From the NCBI GenBank assembly GCA_034435675.1, contig DAOTWP010000286.1, positions 32,753-96,752 on the forward strand: a DNA stretch of 64,000 nucleotides, read 5' to 3'. Under the pieces are notes generated by a model, which was not told the DNA's origin, did no database searches, and was given only the letters and a program-made list of their open reading frames with translations. The stretch's first letter is position 1. Every line of letters starts with the position of its first letter. Source of the DNA: DAOTWP01 sp034435675 (GTDB lineage Bacteria > Chloroflexota > Anaerolineae > Aggregatilineales > Phototrophicaceae). Shown in pieces: positions 52,767-61,377 of the stretch. The position numbers were made by a program, and so were the translations under genes.

Positions 52767-53998
52767 CTGCCTGCTTCGGCGCGCATTGCCTCAATTTCTT
52801 CGCAGGTGTTCCACAGCTCTTCTGCCGGGATGTACTGCACGTCAGTCATGATCGGAATGCCAAAATCCGATTCCTGGGTCGAGATGCCGACATACTCGCC
52901 CACGTTAACCATGTGGTCGCATTCGCGCACGGTCAGGTCGCCGCGCAGGGCGGTGTAGGTCAAACCGGGGAGTGCTGCTGCAACGGCATCGCCCTCGACA
53001 CTGCCAGCCGCTTCTGCTGCTGCTGCCAGCCCCAGCACGCCGTCGTAAATCATGATCGCCCAGTCAGAGGGGTATTCTTCGTAACGTTCAAAATAACGGG
53101 TGTTGAAATCTGCCATCTGTTCGGTGTCAATCGCGTAGAATGGCGCGCGCGCATAACCAAACAGCCCATCAGGGAGTTCACTGCCGATTGCCTTGAGGAA
53201 GTCGGTATCAAACAGTCCGAAGAATGCCAGGCTGTCGAACAGCCCAAAGTCATTGGCGGCAGAGACAAAGTTGACGAGCTGGTCGCCCCACAGGCTGCTG
53301 TACAGCGCTTCCGGTGCAAATGCCTCAATCGCGCTCAGGTACGGTCCGAGGTCAGCTTCGCCCAGGGCGGGCCACTGTTCAGTGACAATTTCAGCGGCGG
53401 GGTTCAACTCCATCAGGCGGGGGGCAAACGCGCCAAAGCTGTCGCGCCCGAAGGCATAGTCAGGACCGATGGTGGCGAAGGTGCTGAAGCCCTGCTGGGC
53501 TGCCCATGCGGCGGCGGCACGCGCTTCGATGGTCGTGTGCGGCACCACTTGCAGCATGTACGGATGCCAGCGCGCCGTGGTCAACTGCACGGTGTTGGAG
53601 GTGTGGAAGACCACCGGCACGGCATTTTCACGCGCGACTTCGGTGATTGCCAGCGCCACGCCGCTGCTGGTGGGTCCCACGAGGAAATCGACATTGTCTT
53701 CCAGCACGAACTGCTCCGCAATGGTTGCGCCCAACGTGGCATCCAACTGCGAGTCCTGCCAGATGTACTGCACGCAGCGTCCCAGAATGCCGCCGTTGGC
53801 GTTCAGGTCTTCCATTGCCATGTCGATACCCTTGAACTGCGATTCGGCGAAGATCACGCCAATGCCGGTGTTGTCGACGACGAACCCGAACAGCACGGGA
53901 TTGTCAGCGTCGCAGGTGGCTGCCTCCTGGGCGAAGGCACTTCCGGTGAACAGCAGGACGAAAACAAGCAACATGAATAACAGACGAACTTTTAACAT
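52763..53998 (-). CDS. ABC importer periplasmic substrate-binding protein (LivJ-like)
   Basis: 411 residues with a signal peptide (VRLLFMLLVFVLLFTGSAFAQE). Type I binding-protein fold: FKGIDMAMEDLNANGGILGR, VDFLVGPTSSGVALAITEV, TFATIGPDYAFGRDSFGAF, and IYDGVLGLAAAAEAAGSVEG. Two to three Cys residues are in the mature part; no lipobox is evident. It serves the Liv-type permeases downstream. Ligand: the adjacent acyl-CoA ligase suggests a carboxylic acid (aromatic, fatty or dicarboxylic) rather than a branched-chain amino acid; this is inference. The TAA stop lies within mobile-element copy B. Confidence 0.91.
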   Translation of the reverse strand: MLKVRLLFMLLVFVLLFTGSAFAQEAATCDADNPVLFGFVVDNTGIGVIFAESQFKGIDMAMEDLNANGGILGRCVQYIWQDSQLDATLGATIAEQFVLEDNVDFLVGPTSSGVALAITEVARENAVPVVFHTSNTVQLTTARWHPYMLQVVPHTTIEARAAAAWAAQQGFSTFATIGPDYAFGRDSFGAFAPRLMELNPAAEIVTEQWPALGEADLGPYLSAIEAFAPEALYSSLWGDQLVNFVSAANDFGLFDSLAFFGLFDTDFLKAIGSELPDGLFGYARAPFYAIDTEQMADFNTRYFERYEEYPSDWAIMIYDGVLGLAAAAEAAGSVEGDAVAAALPGLTYTALRGDLTVRECDHMVNVGEYVGISTQESDFGIPIMTDVQYIPAEELWNTCEEIEAMRAEAGS

Positions 53999-54091
53999 GC
54001 GGTACTCCTCTTGACTATTTACGAACGAACTATTTCGCGGCGGGCAGCCGGGGAGGCTGCCTGCGCGTCGAAACCAGGAGAAGGAGTGCTG

Positions 54092-55636
54092 TTATTCCTG
54101 CGGTGTGCTGTCGGCGATGTAGCGCTCGCGGATGGTGCGTTTCAGGGTTTTGCCGGCGGCGCTGCGCGGGAAATCCTCCAGCAGCAGCACTTCGCTGACA
54201 CGTTGGAAGCGTGCCTCTATGTTGTTGTTGATCCACTGGTGCAGGTCATCGGCGCTGATCTGGCTGCCGGGAGAGAGCACAATGGCGGCAACCGGCGTTT
54301 CACCCCATTTCTCATCGGGTACGCCAAAGACGGCGACATCCTGCACGGCGGGGTGGCGGGCGACGATTTCTTCGATGTCGCGTGGATAGACGTTGACACC
54401 GCCGGAGATTATCATATCCTTTTTGCGATCCACCAGATACAGGAAACCATCTTCGTCCACATAGCCCAGATCGCCACTGTAGAGCCAGCCGTCGCGGATG
54501 GCATTCGCGGTCAGGTCGGGGCGTTTGTAGTAGCCCGGCATGGTGATGGGACCACGCCCAACGATTTCACCGACTTCGTGTGGGGCAGCGTCATTGCCAT
54601 CTGGTTTGACGATGCGCATCTCGTAAAATGGCGGTGGGCAGCCCACCGAGCCGGGTTTGCGTTCAGCGTCGGTGATATCGAGGATCGTCACGAAGCCTTC
54701 CGTCAGTCCATAGAGTTCGCAGAAGCGCCCCGGCAGGTCATCCAGTACACGCTGCTTATGCTCCATCAACAGCGGCGCGCCCACCGAGCCGATCATCTTG
54801 AGCGATTGCAGCTTTTGCGGGTCGTAGTTAGGAGCGTTGAGCATGCCGATAATCTGCGAGGGGACCATTTTGATGTGCGTCACGCGCTCGCGTTCGATAG
54901 TGTCAATCAGGTGGGTAGCTTTGAACTGGCGGTGGAAGACGTAGGTTGCGCCCATGAAAAATGCGGGCATCAGCGTCAGGAATGCGCCGTTAAAGATCAG
55001 CGCGCCGGTGTGCAGTACCACGCTTTCGGGCGTGATACGATAGGCAGAGGCGAACAGCGCGCAGTACATTGAACGGATGAAGTGCGTGTGGATAATGCCT
55101 TTGGGCAGCCCGGTCGTGCCGCTGCTGTAGATGATATTGTAGTGGTCGTCGTGCTGGATGCTGATGCCCTGTGGGCTGGACTCAGAAGCATCTGCAACCA
55201 GACTCGCATAGCTGCCGTAACCCGGCACATCTGCCGCGTCCACCAGATAGTAACGTTCCGGCGTGATGGCGGGCAAGTCGGATTTCAGCGGGTCGAGGAT
55301 TTCGGCAAAGGACTGTTCGGTAAAGACCAGCACGGTGTCGCTGTCATTTAGCAGGCGCGTTAAACCCTGTCCACGCAGCAGCGGGCTGAGCGGCACGACC
55401 ACCGCGCCGATTTTGGCGACTGCCCAGTAAATATCGAGCTGTTCGAGACAGTTATTCAGGATCGTGGCGATTTTGTCGCCTTTTTGAATGCCCAGCCCCA
55501 GCAGGGCATTTGCCAGCCGGTTGACGCGGGCGTTGAACTGGCGGTAGGTGAGCCGCTGCTCTTCGTAGATGACGGCAAGATGGTCAGGGCGGAACTGGGC
55601 ATGACGATCCAGCAGGGTAGCAAGTGAAATGTTCAT
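54092..55636 (-). CDS. Acyl-CoA synthetase (AMP-forming)
   Basis: 514 residues, full length for an ANL enzyme. The P-loop NIIYSSGTTGLPKGIIHTH, adenine-binding FCELYGLTEGFVTILD, WLYSGDLGYVDEDGFLYLVDRKKD and the C-terminal lysine region FPRSAAGKTLKRTIR are intact. It activates a carboxylic acid to its CoA ester at ATP cost. It is the first gene of the import operon, 93 bp before the binding protein, implying trap-by-activation of the imported acid. Chain length or aromatic preference cannot be read with confidence. Confidence 0.92.
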   Translation of the reverse strand: MNISLATLLDRHAQFRPDHLAVIYEEQRLTYRQFNARVNRLANALLGLGIQKGDKIATILNNCLEQLDIYWAVAKIGAVVVPLSPLLRGQGLTRLLNDSDTVLVFTEQSFAEILDPLKSDLPAITPERYYLVDAADVPGYGSYASLVADASESSPQGISIQHDDHYNIIYSSGTTGLPKGIIHTHFIRSMYCALFASAYRITPESVVLHTGALIFNGAFLTLMPAFFMGATYVFHRQFKATHLIDTIERERVTHIKMVPSQIIGMLNAPNYDPQKLQSLKMIGSVGAPLLMEHKQRVLDDLPGRFCELYGLTEGFVTILDITDAERKPGSVGCPPPFYEMRIVKPDGNDAAPHEVGEIVGRGPITMPGYYKRPDLTANAIRDGWLYSGDLGYVDEDGFLYLVDRKKDMIISGGVNVYPRDIEEIVARHPAVQDVAVFGVPDEKWGETPVAAIVLSPGSQISADDLHQWINNNIEARFQRVSEVLLLEDFPRSAAGKTLKRTIRERYIADSTPQE

Positions 55637-55653
55637 AAGTTATCTGGGGTCTA

Positions 55654-55667
55654 GTCTGAAATTAGAC
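55654..55667. promoter_or_regulatory. Imperfect dyad upstream of acyl-CoA ligase
   Basis: GTCT-GAAATT-AGAC, with 4-bp perfect outer arms, 18 bp upstream of the ligase ATG and next to an AT-rich TATATAA stretch. Possible operator of the uptake operon; weak evidence. Confidence 0.3.
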
Positions 55668-55880
55668 GTATATAATTCCCTGCCCATAATAACTATAAAC
55701 AGGCACGCGCGCAACAAATGGTGAAATGTAGTCCCGGATTATGGGGTCGGCATAAATCGGGGTTACTTCGCCTGCTTAATCCCTTTAGCAGTAAGCGGAA
55801 GAGCAGCGGGTTGCATATTGCCCCCTGCGAAGCGCCAGCGCTGGTCGCATAATAGGGTGGTCGCCCGTGCTGGCGCCCGT

Positions 55881-56813
55881 TCAGCGGACGGGCACGGCGT
55901 TCAGCGCGGCGGTGACGGCGGGATAGGTGCTGCTCAGCTCGGTCAGGAAGGCGCGGGCAACCGGGGACAGGTAGCTGTCCTGTCCGCAGATCAGCTTAAG
56001 GCTGCGCTGCAAGGGCGCGCCCTGCACAGGGATGGCATAAAGCTGTCCCAGGGTCACTTCCTGCTGCACAACATAGGCGGGCAGCACAGTGATGCATGTG
56101 CCGGACGCCACTGCCCGCTTGATCGATTCCAGGTTGTCGAACTCTGCGCCAAGCTTTGCGTCAATACCGTAGCCGTGCAGGGTTTTGTTCAGCCACAGGC
56201 GCGACTGGCTGTTGGGCGGTCGCATGATAAACGTCTGTTCGCTCAGTGCTTCCAGCGGCACGCTGGTTCTGCCGCGCCAGGCGTGGTTCGCGCCGACAAT
56301 GACCATCTGTTCCACCTCGCGCAGCACACACACCGCCAGCCCCTGCGGCGGGGCGGTGTCCAGTTCGCCTTCGATGAAACCCAGTTCCAGCCGCTGCGCC
56401 AGCACCCCCGCGACAATCTGCGCCGTGACACCGGTTTCGAGGGCGACAGTGAGCTGCGGATAGCGCGCGCGAAAACGCTGCACCCAGTCCGGCGCGAGGT
56501 AGATGCCAATGCCCGGTGTCGCGCCGATGCTGACCCGTCCACTGCGCAACTGCTGCACGTCGGTCAGGGCGCGTTCCGCCTGTGCCACCAGTGCGAAGAT
56601 TTCCCGCGCATAGCCGAGCAGAATGTCACCCTGCGGGGTCAGTGCCACACCGCGCCGCCCGCGCTGGAAAAGCTGCCTGCCGAGGCTTGCCTCCAGTTCC
56701 TTGATATGCTGGCTGACCGCTGACTGCGTGACATACAGCCGGTCTGCCGCCGCGCTGAAGCTGCCTTCCTGCGCGACCACCATGAAGATTTGCAATTTGT
56801 GCAGATCAAGCAT
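55881..56813 (-). CDS. LysR-family transcriptional regulator
   Basis: 310 residues from the ATG at 56813; upstream in-frame codons to 56843 are less likely. The N-terminal winged HTH is canonical (LHKLQIFMVVAQEGSFSAAADRL, VTQSAVSQHIKELEASLG, LFQRGRRGVALTPQG). The effector domain has VSIGATPGIGIYLAPDWV and ITVLPAYVV. Resembles the CbbR/CysL group. It is divergently transcribed from the persulfide cluster, the usual arrangement for LysR control of a neighbour, so it probably senses a sulfur metabolite; that is inference. Confidence 0.92.
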   Translation of the reverse strand: MLDLHKLQIFMVVAQEGSFSAAADRLYVTQSAVSQHIKELEASLGRQLFQRGRRGVALTPQGDILLGYAREIFALVAQAERALTDVQQLRSGRVSIGATPGIGIYLAPDWVQRFRARYPQLTVALETGVTAQIVAGVLAQRLELGFIEGELDTAPPQGLAVCVLREVEQMVIVGANHAWRGRTSVPLEALSEQTFIMRPPNSQSRLWLNKTLHGYGIDAKLGAEFDNLESIKRAVASGTCITVLPAYVVQQEVTLGQLYAIPVQGAPLQRSLKLICGQDSYLSPVARAFLTELSSTYPAVTAALNAVPVR

Positions 56814-57004
56814 TGCCCGTTCTTTCCGTTCGTGCACAGCCATTACTCACAGCTAATGGCACATTATAAGCGGATTGCTCTACCTGCGCACAGCCCGAAG
56901 CGGTAAAGTAATCCTAATGAATGTGCATATCAGGTAATGATGGGCTTTTGGTCATCATACCCTGACTGAAACCTGCAAAATCGCTTAGACAGGCAAGTTG
57001 GCAT
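56814..57004. promoter_or_regulatory. Divergent LysR/rhodanese promoter region with dyad
   Basis: This 191-bp gap contains ATGATG (56937-56942) and CATCAT (56953-56958) around a 10-bp spacer, spanning 22 bp; the flanking AT-rich DNA should hold both promoters. Spacing between arms is compatible with a LysR-dimer site, though a strict T-N11-A match was not established. Confidence 0.35.
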
Positions 57005-57493
57005 ATGAGCAAGAAGTCGCGTCGCGCCCAGCGCAAGCAGCGCGAACAGCAAATGAAAATCCTCGTCCCCGTGCTGGCAGTCGCCGCTGTTCTGGTCGTG
57101 CTGCTGGTGATTTTCGGTGCAATGGGCAGTGGCAGCACCGCAGGCAGTGCTGCGAGCAGTTCAGCAGGCGTCAGCACGAGCACGGTGCAGTTGATCTCCC
57201 CGGCGAATTACCGGTCGCAGTTTGTGTCGTCGAACACCACACACCTGCTGCTGGACGTGCGCACCCCGGAGGAATTCAACAGCGGGCACATCGCTGGCGC
57301 CGTCAATATCAATGTTGAGGAACTGGCAGGACGCCTGAACGAAGTCCCTCAGGACCGCCCGATCGTGCTCTACTGCCGCACGGGTAACCGCAGTGCGCAG
57401 GCAGGTCAGATCCTGGCGACTGCGGGTTACACTGGCATCTACGACCTCGGCGGCATTGTGACGTGGGTTGAGCAGGGCTTTCCGGTGCAGTAA
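57005..57493 (+). CDS. Membrane-anchored rhodanese
   Basis: 162 residues. A basic N-terminus (SKKSRRAQRKQREQQ) is followed by one helix (ILVPVLAVAAVLVVLLVIFGA), a Ser/Gly/Ala linker and an extracytoplasmic rhodanese domain (about 60-162) with LLLDVRTPEEFNSGHIAGAV and active-site loop LYCRTGNRSAQ (catalytic Cys). Net topology: N-in, domain outside. It would handle sulfane sulfur such as persulfide or thiosulfate at the membrane. First gene of the cluster. Confidence 0.92.
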   Translation: MSKKSRRAQRKQREQQMKILVPVLAVAAVLVVLLVIFGAMGSGSTAGSAASSSAGVSTSTVQLISPANYRSQFVSSNTTHLLLDVRTPEEFNSGHIAGAVNINVEELAGRLNEVPQDRPIVLYCRTGNRSAQAGQILATAGYTGIYDLGGIVTWVEQGFPVQ

Positions 57494-57639
57494 CGGCGCA
57501 GTCCGCGCTCTTGCGGCGCACCCGCGCAGCTCGCCACGCCAGTGTAACAACAGGGCAGAGACAATCCTGCTCTGATCAACCACAGCACCACTGCGGTAGT
57601 ATTCACCTGTCGATTAATCACCACGGAGAACAACGTTCG

Positions 57640-57987
57640 ATGAATATTCTGAAGTCCCTGCTTGGCGCAGGGGGTGCCCATTTGAGTGCTGCCGAAGCAA
57701 AAGCCCGGCTTGATAACGGTGCCAAACCATTCATTCTGGATGTGCGCCAGCCAGACGAATTCCGCGCCGGGCACATTGCGGGGGCAAAGCTGATCCCCTT
57801 GCACGAACTGGACAGCCGGATGAAGGAACTGCCGCAGAATCGTGAAATCCTGTGTGTGTGCCGTTCCGGTGCGCGCAGCAGCAGCGCCGCACGGCAGCTC
57901 AACAGTGCGGGCTACAGCGCGCTCAATCTGCAAGGCGGCATGCTGGCATGGCAGCGTGCCGGGTATCCGGTGAAGAAGGGCAAATAA
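57640..57987 (+). CDS. Cytoplasmic rhodanese
   Basis: 115 residues from the ATG at 57640 with GGAGAA upstream; the longer frame to 57511 is not protein-like. Single domain: FILDVRQPDEFRAGHIAGAK and active-site loop CVCRSGARSSS with the catalytic Cys. It would carry sulfane sulfur between donors such as glutathione persulfide and the other cluster enzymes. Its stop overlaps the exporter start (TAATG). Confidence 0.92.
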   Translation: MNILKSLLGAGGAHLSAAEAKARLDNGAKPFILDVRQPDEFRAGHIAGAKLIPLHELDSRMKELPQNREILCVCRSGARSSSAARQLNSAGYSALNLQGGMLAWQRAGYPVKKGK

Positions 57988-58751
57988 TGACCACGCTGGT
58001 GCTCAGCCTGCTGCTGGGTTTTGCGATTGGCGCGGCGCTGGGGCTGCTGGGCGGGGGTGGGTCAATTCTGACAGTGCCTGCGCTGGTTTACCTGATCGGG
58101 CAGACGCCGCAGGTCGCCGTGACAACGTCGCTGGCAATTGTCGGCGCAAACAGCGCGCTGGGCGCATATTTCCACCGGGCACAGGGCACGCTCAACTGGC
58201 GTGTGGCGCTGCTGTTTGGCAGTGCGGGCATGCTGGTGGCGTATTTCGCTGCCGGGCTGTCGCGCCAGTTTGCGCCGGAAGCGCTGATGGTCGCCTTCGC
58301 CATGCTGATGCTGCTGGTCGGGCTGCTGCTGGTCACGCGCCAGGGCAGCGCGGCGCAGGAGCAGGGCAGCGACACTGCCCCGGTACTGTGGAAGGTGCTT
58401 GCCGGGGGCGCAGGGGTCGGACTGTTGACTGGCATTCTGGGTGTGGGCGGCGGCTTCTTGATCGTCCCGGCGCTGGTGATGCTGGTCGGACTGCCGATGC
58501 ATCACGCGGTGGGCACCTCGCTGCTGGTGATCGCCATGAACAGCGCAGCGGGCTTTCTGGGGCATCTGGAAGGGCTGAGTGTGGATGTGGCGCTGGTGCT
58601 GGTTTTTGTCCTGGCGGGTCTGGCAGGCACATTCGCCGGGACGCGGCTTGGCAAACACCTCAACGCACAACTACTGCGGCGCTTGTTCGCCGTGTTTGTC
58701 ATCGTTCTGGCGCTGTTTTTGCTTTATGACAATCTTCCGAGGGTGTTTTAG
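57987..58751 (+). CDS. TauE/SafE-family sulfite/anion exporter
   Basis: 254 residues with about eight helices. Two characteristic repeats are FAIGAALGLLGGGGSILTVPALVY and GVGLLTGILGVGGGFLIVPALVML, the inverted Gly-rich signature of the family. Further: TTSLAIVGANSALGAY and GTSLLVIAMNSAAGFLGHL. It likely exports sulfite or thiosulfate formed by persulfide oxidation. The start overlaps the rhodanese stop by one base. Confidence 0.9.
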   Translation: MTTLVLSLLLGFAIGAALGLLGGGGSILTVPALVYLIGQTPQVAVTTSLAIVGANSALGAYFHRAQGTLNWRVALLFGSAGMLVAYFAAGLSRQFAPEALMVAFAMLMLLVGLLLVTRQGSAAQEQGSDTAPVLWKVLAGGAGVGLLTGILGVGGGFLIVPALVMLVGLPMHHAVGTSLLVIAMNSAAGFLGHLEGLSVDVALVLVFVLAGLAGTFAGTRLGKHLNAQLLRRLFAVFVIVLALFLLYDNLPRVF

Positions 58752-58847
58752 TGTTTCTATTCTTCAGTGACGCGGTAGTGCGGTTAGGGCATAGGCTGCC
58801 TGCAAGACAAATGCCGCGTGTGAAGACAGGCATAGGAGGGTAAGGGT

Positions 58848-60239
58848 ATGTTTATTCAGCAGTATTTCATCGATGGGCTGGGCTGCGCCTCGTATCTGGT
58901 TGGCTGCGAGGGCGCAGGTGTAGCAGCAGTGGTTGATCCTGATCGCGATGTGCGCAAGTACCTGGAGACTGCCGCCGAACGCGGGCTGACGATTACCCAC
59001 ATCATCGAAACACATCTGCATGCGGATCATGTTTCCGGCAATACCGATCTGGCACAGCGTACCGGTGCGGCAATTTATGTGCACGCGGCGGCAGAAGCGC
59101 AGTTCGAGCATGTGCCGCTGAAGGGCGGGGATGTGCTGACGCTGGGCAATGTGGAACTGCGCGTGCGTTTTACGCCCGGTCATACGCCGGAAAGCGTGAC
59201 GCTGCTGGTGGCAGATAAAACGCGCGGTGATGTGCCCTGGATGGCGCTGACCGGCGATACGCTGTTCGTTGGCGATGCCGGACGCCCCGATCTGGTGGGC
59301 ATTGAGGCGGCGCGCGAACTGGCGGGGCACATGCATGACACGCTGACGCACGAACTGCTGCCGCTGTCCGACGGCGTGCTGGTGCTGCCAGGGCACGGCG
59401 CGGGGTCGTTGTGCGGCAAGTCAATCGGTTCGGTGCGCACGTCCACCATCGGCTTTGAGCGCCAGACCAACCCGGCATTGCAGCCGCGCAGCCGGGACGA
59501 GTATATCGAATTTGCGACGGCAGACCTGCCCGAACAGCCCGGCAACCACAAGCGTATCAAGCAGATTAACCGCCAGGGACCGCGCCCGCTGGGTGACGTG
59601 TCTGCTAAACCGCTTGCCGCGCAGGACGCTGTGCCGCACTTCCGCCGGGGCGCTGCGCTGCTGGATACGCGCAGCAAGGCGGCGTTCCGGGCAAAGCACA
59701 TTCCGGGTTCGGTGCATCTGGAAGCGGACGACCAGCTCAGCAACCGGGTCGGCTTTGTGCTGCCACCGGATGTGCCGCTGGTGCTGCTGCTGGAAGACCC
59801 GTCCACTTATCAACAAGTAATCTACAGCCTCGCCCGCGTTGGTTATGACAACGTGGTTGGCTATTTGTCGGACAGCCTTGAGACATGGCAGGCGCTGGGG
59901 CTGCCTGTGACCAGCGGTGATGTGCGCGACATTGACGCAGGTGAACTGCACAGCATGATCAGCAACGGTGGCAAGCATCCGATCATTGTAGACGTGCGTG
60001 AACCCTGGGAATATGCGCAGGGGCATGTGCCCGGCGCAAAGCTGATGTCGCTGGGCGAGTTTGCGCGGCGCGCCGACGAACTCGACCGGCAGGAGCCGGT
60101 GGTGGTCATCTGTGCGACCGGCAGTCGCAGCCAGTCCGCCGCAGCGCTGCTGGGTCAAAAGGGTTTTGAGATGGTCTATAACGTGGTGGGCGGCACGCTG
60201 GGCTGGATGCAGCGCGGGCTGCCGCTGGAACGCAATTAG
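58848..60239 (+). CDS. Persulfide dioxygenase-like MBL protein with two rhodanese domains
   Basis: 463 residues. Residues 1-~235 are an ETHE1/Blh-like metallo-beta-lactamase: IETHLHADHVSGN (H-x-H-x-D-H), RFTPGHTPESV, ALTGDTLFVGDAGRPDL (bridging Asp), LPGHGAGSLCG. Then two rhodanese domains: the first (~265-355) has no active-site Cys in its loop (VLLLEDPSTY), the second (~365-463) has IVDVREPWEYAQGHV and VVICATGSRSQS with the catalytic Cys. Predicted activity: oxygen-dependent oxidation of glutathione or CoA persulfide to sulfite, with the terminal rhodanese delivering or processing the persulfide. It fits the rhodanese and exporter genes around it. Confidence 0.93.
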   Translation: MFIQQYFIDGLGCASYLVGCEGAGVAAVVDPDRDVRKYLETAAERGLTITHIIETHLHADHVSGNTDLAQRTGAAIYVHAAAEAQFEHVPLKGGDVLTLGNVELRVRFTPGHTPESVTLLVADKTRGDVPWMALTGDTLFVGDAGRPDLVGIEAARELAGHMHDTLTHELLPLSDGVLVLPGHGAGSLCGKSIGSVRTSTIGFERQTNPALQPRSRDEYIEFATADLPEQPGNHKRIKQINRQGPRPLGDVSAKPLAAQDAVPHFRRGAALLDTRSKAAFRAKHIPGSVHLEADDQLSNRVGFVLPPDVPLVLLLEDPSTYQQVIYSLARVGYDNVVGYLSDSLETWQALGLPVTSGDVRDIDAGELHSMISNGGKHPIIVDVREPWEYAQGHVPGAKLMSLGEFARRADELDRQEPVVVICATGSRSQSAAALLGQKGFEMVYNVVGGTLGWMQRGLPLERN

Positions 60240-60325
60240 CACAGCATCATCGTGGGCGGGTGGCTGCTTGCTGGCTTCCTGCCTACAGATGCCGCAACGG
60301 GCAGGTGTTAGTAAGGAGCAGGTAT

Positions 60326-60733
60326 ATGGACAAGGCACAGGCAGGCATCGGGTTTACCGTGCAGCTTGACACCGACTATGAAACGGCGCTGGTGCGCGTG
60401 ACCGATGCGCTCAAGGCGGAGGGTTTCGGTATACTGACCGAGATTGACGTGAAGGCGACAATGAAACAGAAGCTGGCTGTTGATTTTCGCCCGTACAGGA
60501 TTCTAGGTGCCTGCAACCCGCCGCTGGCACACCGCGCGCTGACCGCCGCGCCGGAAATTGGGCTGCTGCTGCCGTGCAACGTCACGGTGATGCAGACCGA
60601 CGCGGGGGCAGTGCAGGTGGGGATTATTGACCCATTGGCGATGATGAGTTTTGTGGAAAACCCCGCGCTGGAGCCTGTTGCCGCGGAAGCCCGCGAACGG
60701 CTGAGCCGGGTGATCAAAGCACTGGAGGGCTGA
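60326..60733 (+). CDS. DUF302-domain protein
   Basis: 135 residues from the ATG at 60326 (AAGGAG eight bases upstream). The DUF302 pattern is clear: GFTVQLDTDYETALVRVTDALKAEGFGILTEIDVKATMKQKL, then YRILGACNPPLAHRALTAAPEIGLLLPCNVTVMQ and IIDPLAMM. The conserved Cys of LGACNPP is present. The domain occurs often with persulfide and rhodanese genes; its biochemical function is not established. Cytoplasmic. Confidence 0.93.
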   Translation: MDKAQAGIGFTVQLDTDYETALVRVTDALKAEGFGILTEIDVKATMKQKLAVDFRPYRILGACNPPLAHRALTAAPEIGLLLPCNVTVMQTDAGAVQVGIIDPLAMMSFVENPALEPVAAEARERLSRVIKALEG

Positions 60734-60739
60734 ACAACC

Positions 60740-60940
60740 ATGCCGCTGTATGACTATGATTGTCCTGATTGTGAACAGACGTTTGAAAAGCGCGTCAGCA
60801 TGACTGATGCGGACAACGTGCGCTGCCCACACTGCGGCAGCCCACACACCCGGCGCAAGATTTCGCGCATCAGTGTAAAGGGGTCCAGCACGTCGGCGGG
60901 CAGCAGTGTGGCATCTGTTCCGGCGAGCGGCGGTCTCTGA
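60740..60940 (+). CDS. FmdB-type zinc-ribbon protein
   Basis: 66 residues. MPLYDYDCPDCEQTFEKRVSM and VRCPHCGSPHTRRKI form the two C-x2-C knuckles of the FmdB regulatory domain; the tail is Ser/Ala/Gly-rich. Function unknown; often in small-molecule or sulfur gene clusters. Six bases after the DUF302 gene, clearly co-transcribed. Confidence 0.9.
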   Translation: MPLYDYDCPDCEQTFEKRVSMTDADNVRCPHCGSPHTRRKISRISVKGSSTSAGSSVASVPASGGL

Positions 60941-60990
60941 GGGGTCGGGCGCAACTGCTGACCGTGTGTTGGCAATCAGAGCGTATTCAA

Positions 60991-61010
60991 ATGCCCCTTG
61001 TGCGGGGCAT
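60991..61010. promoter_or_regulatory. Hairpin ATGCCCC / GGGGCAT
   Basis: A perfect 7-bp stem with a 6-nt loop, 50 bp after the FmdB gene. No T run; possible terminator or RNA processing signal. Confidence 0.4.
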
Positions 61011-61043
61011 GCAGAGCGACACGACGTGTATCAAACCGCAAAA

Positions 61044-61096
61044 CTGCCGCTTAACTGGATGTAACCTTTTGTCTACTGTCTGCATCTAAGCGGCAG
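61044..61096. promoter_or_regulatory. Long inverted repeat in leader of DUF2892-like gene
   Basis: Perfect 10-bp arms CTGCCGCTTA (61044-61053) and TAAGCGGCAG (61087-61096) around 33 bp, ending 39 bp before the next ATG. In RNA it forms a long-stem leader structure; as DNA it could be an operator. Function not evident. Confidence 0.5.
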
Positions 61097-61134
61097 CGAC
61101 GGAAAGCAGCATAGAAGAGGGAAGGAAGTTAACG

Positions 61135-61356
61135 ATGGCATTCGCAAAATTCATGGCAGGACCGATTGGACGCGGCGTGCGCATTCTGGCAGGTGTGTTA
61201 ATCATGCTGCTGGGGCTGGTGGTCGTGCAGGGTACTGGCGGGATCATTCTGGCGGTGATCGGCGTGCTGCCCATCCTCGCCGGGGCAATGAACTTCTGCC
61301 TGATCGCCCCAATCATTGGCGCACCGTTTTCGGGCAATGCTGCGCTGCAAAAATAG
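61135..61356 (+). CDS. DUF2892/YgaP-like two-helix membrane protein
   Basis: 73 residues, GGAAGG upstream of the ATG. Two helices (VRILAGVLIMLLGLVVV and GGIILAVIGVLPILAGAMNF) with the C-terminal NFCLIAPIIG-x-PFSG; the Cys in NFCL-x-P is typical of the membrane part of YgaP and other DUF2892 proteins found with rhodaneses. Last gene of the persulfide cluster, followed by a strong terminator. Confidence 0.88.
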   Translation: MAFAKFMAGPIGRGVRILAGVLIMLLGLVVVQGTGGIILAVIGVLPILAGAMNFCLIAPIIGAPFSGNAALQK

Positions 61357-61377
61357 GCGCAAACCAGCATAACACGG

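Noticed and set aside
57511..57639. 43-codon extension of the second rhodanese
   Set aside because: His/Gln/Ser-rich, not domain-like; GGAGAA precedes the ATG at 57640.
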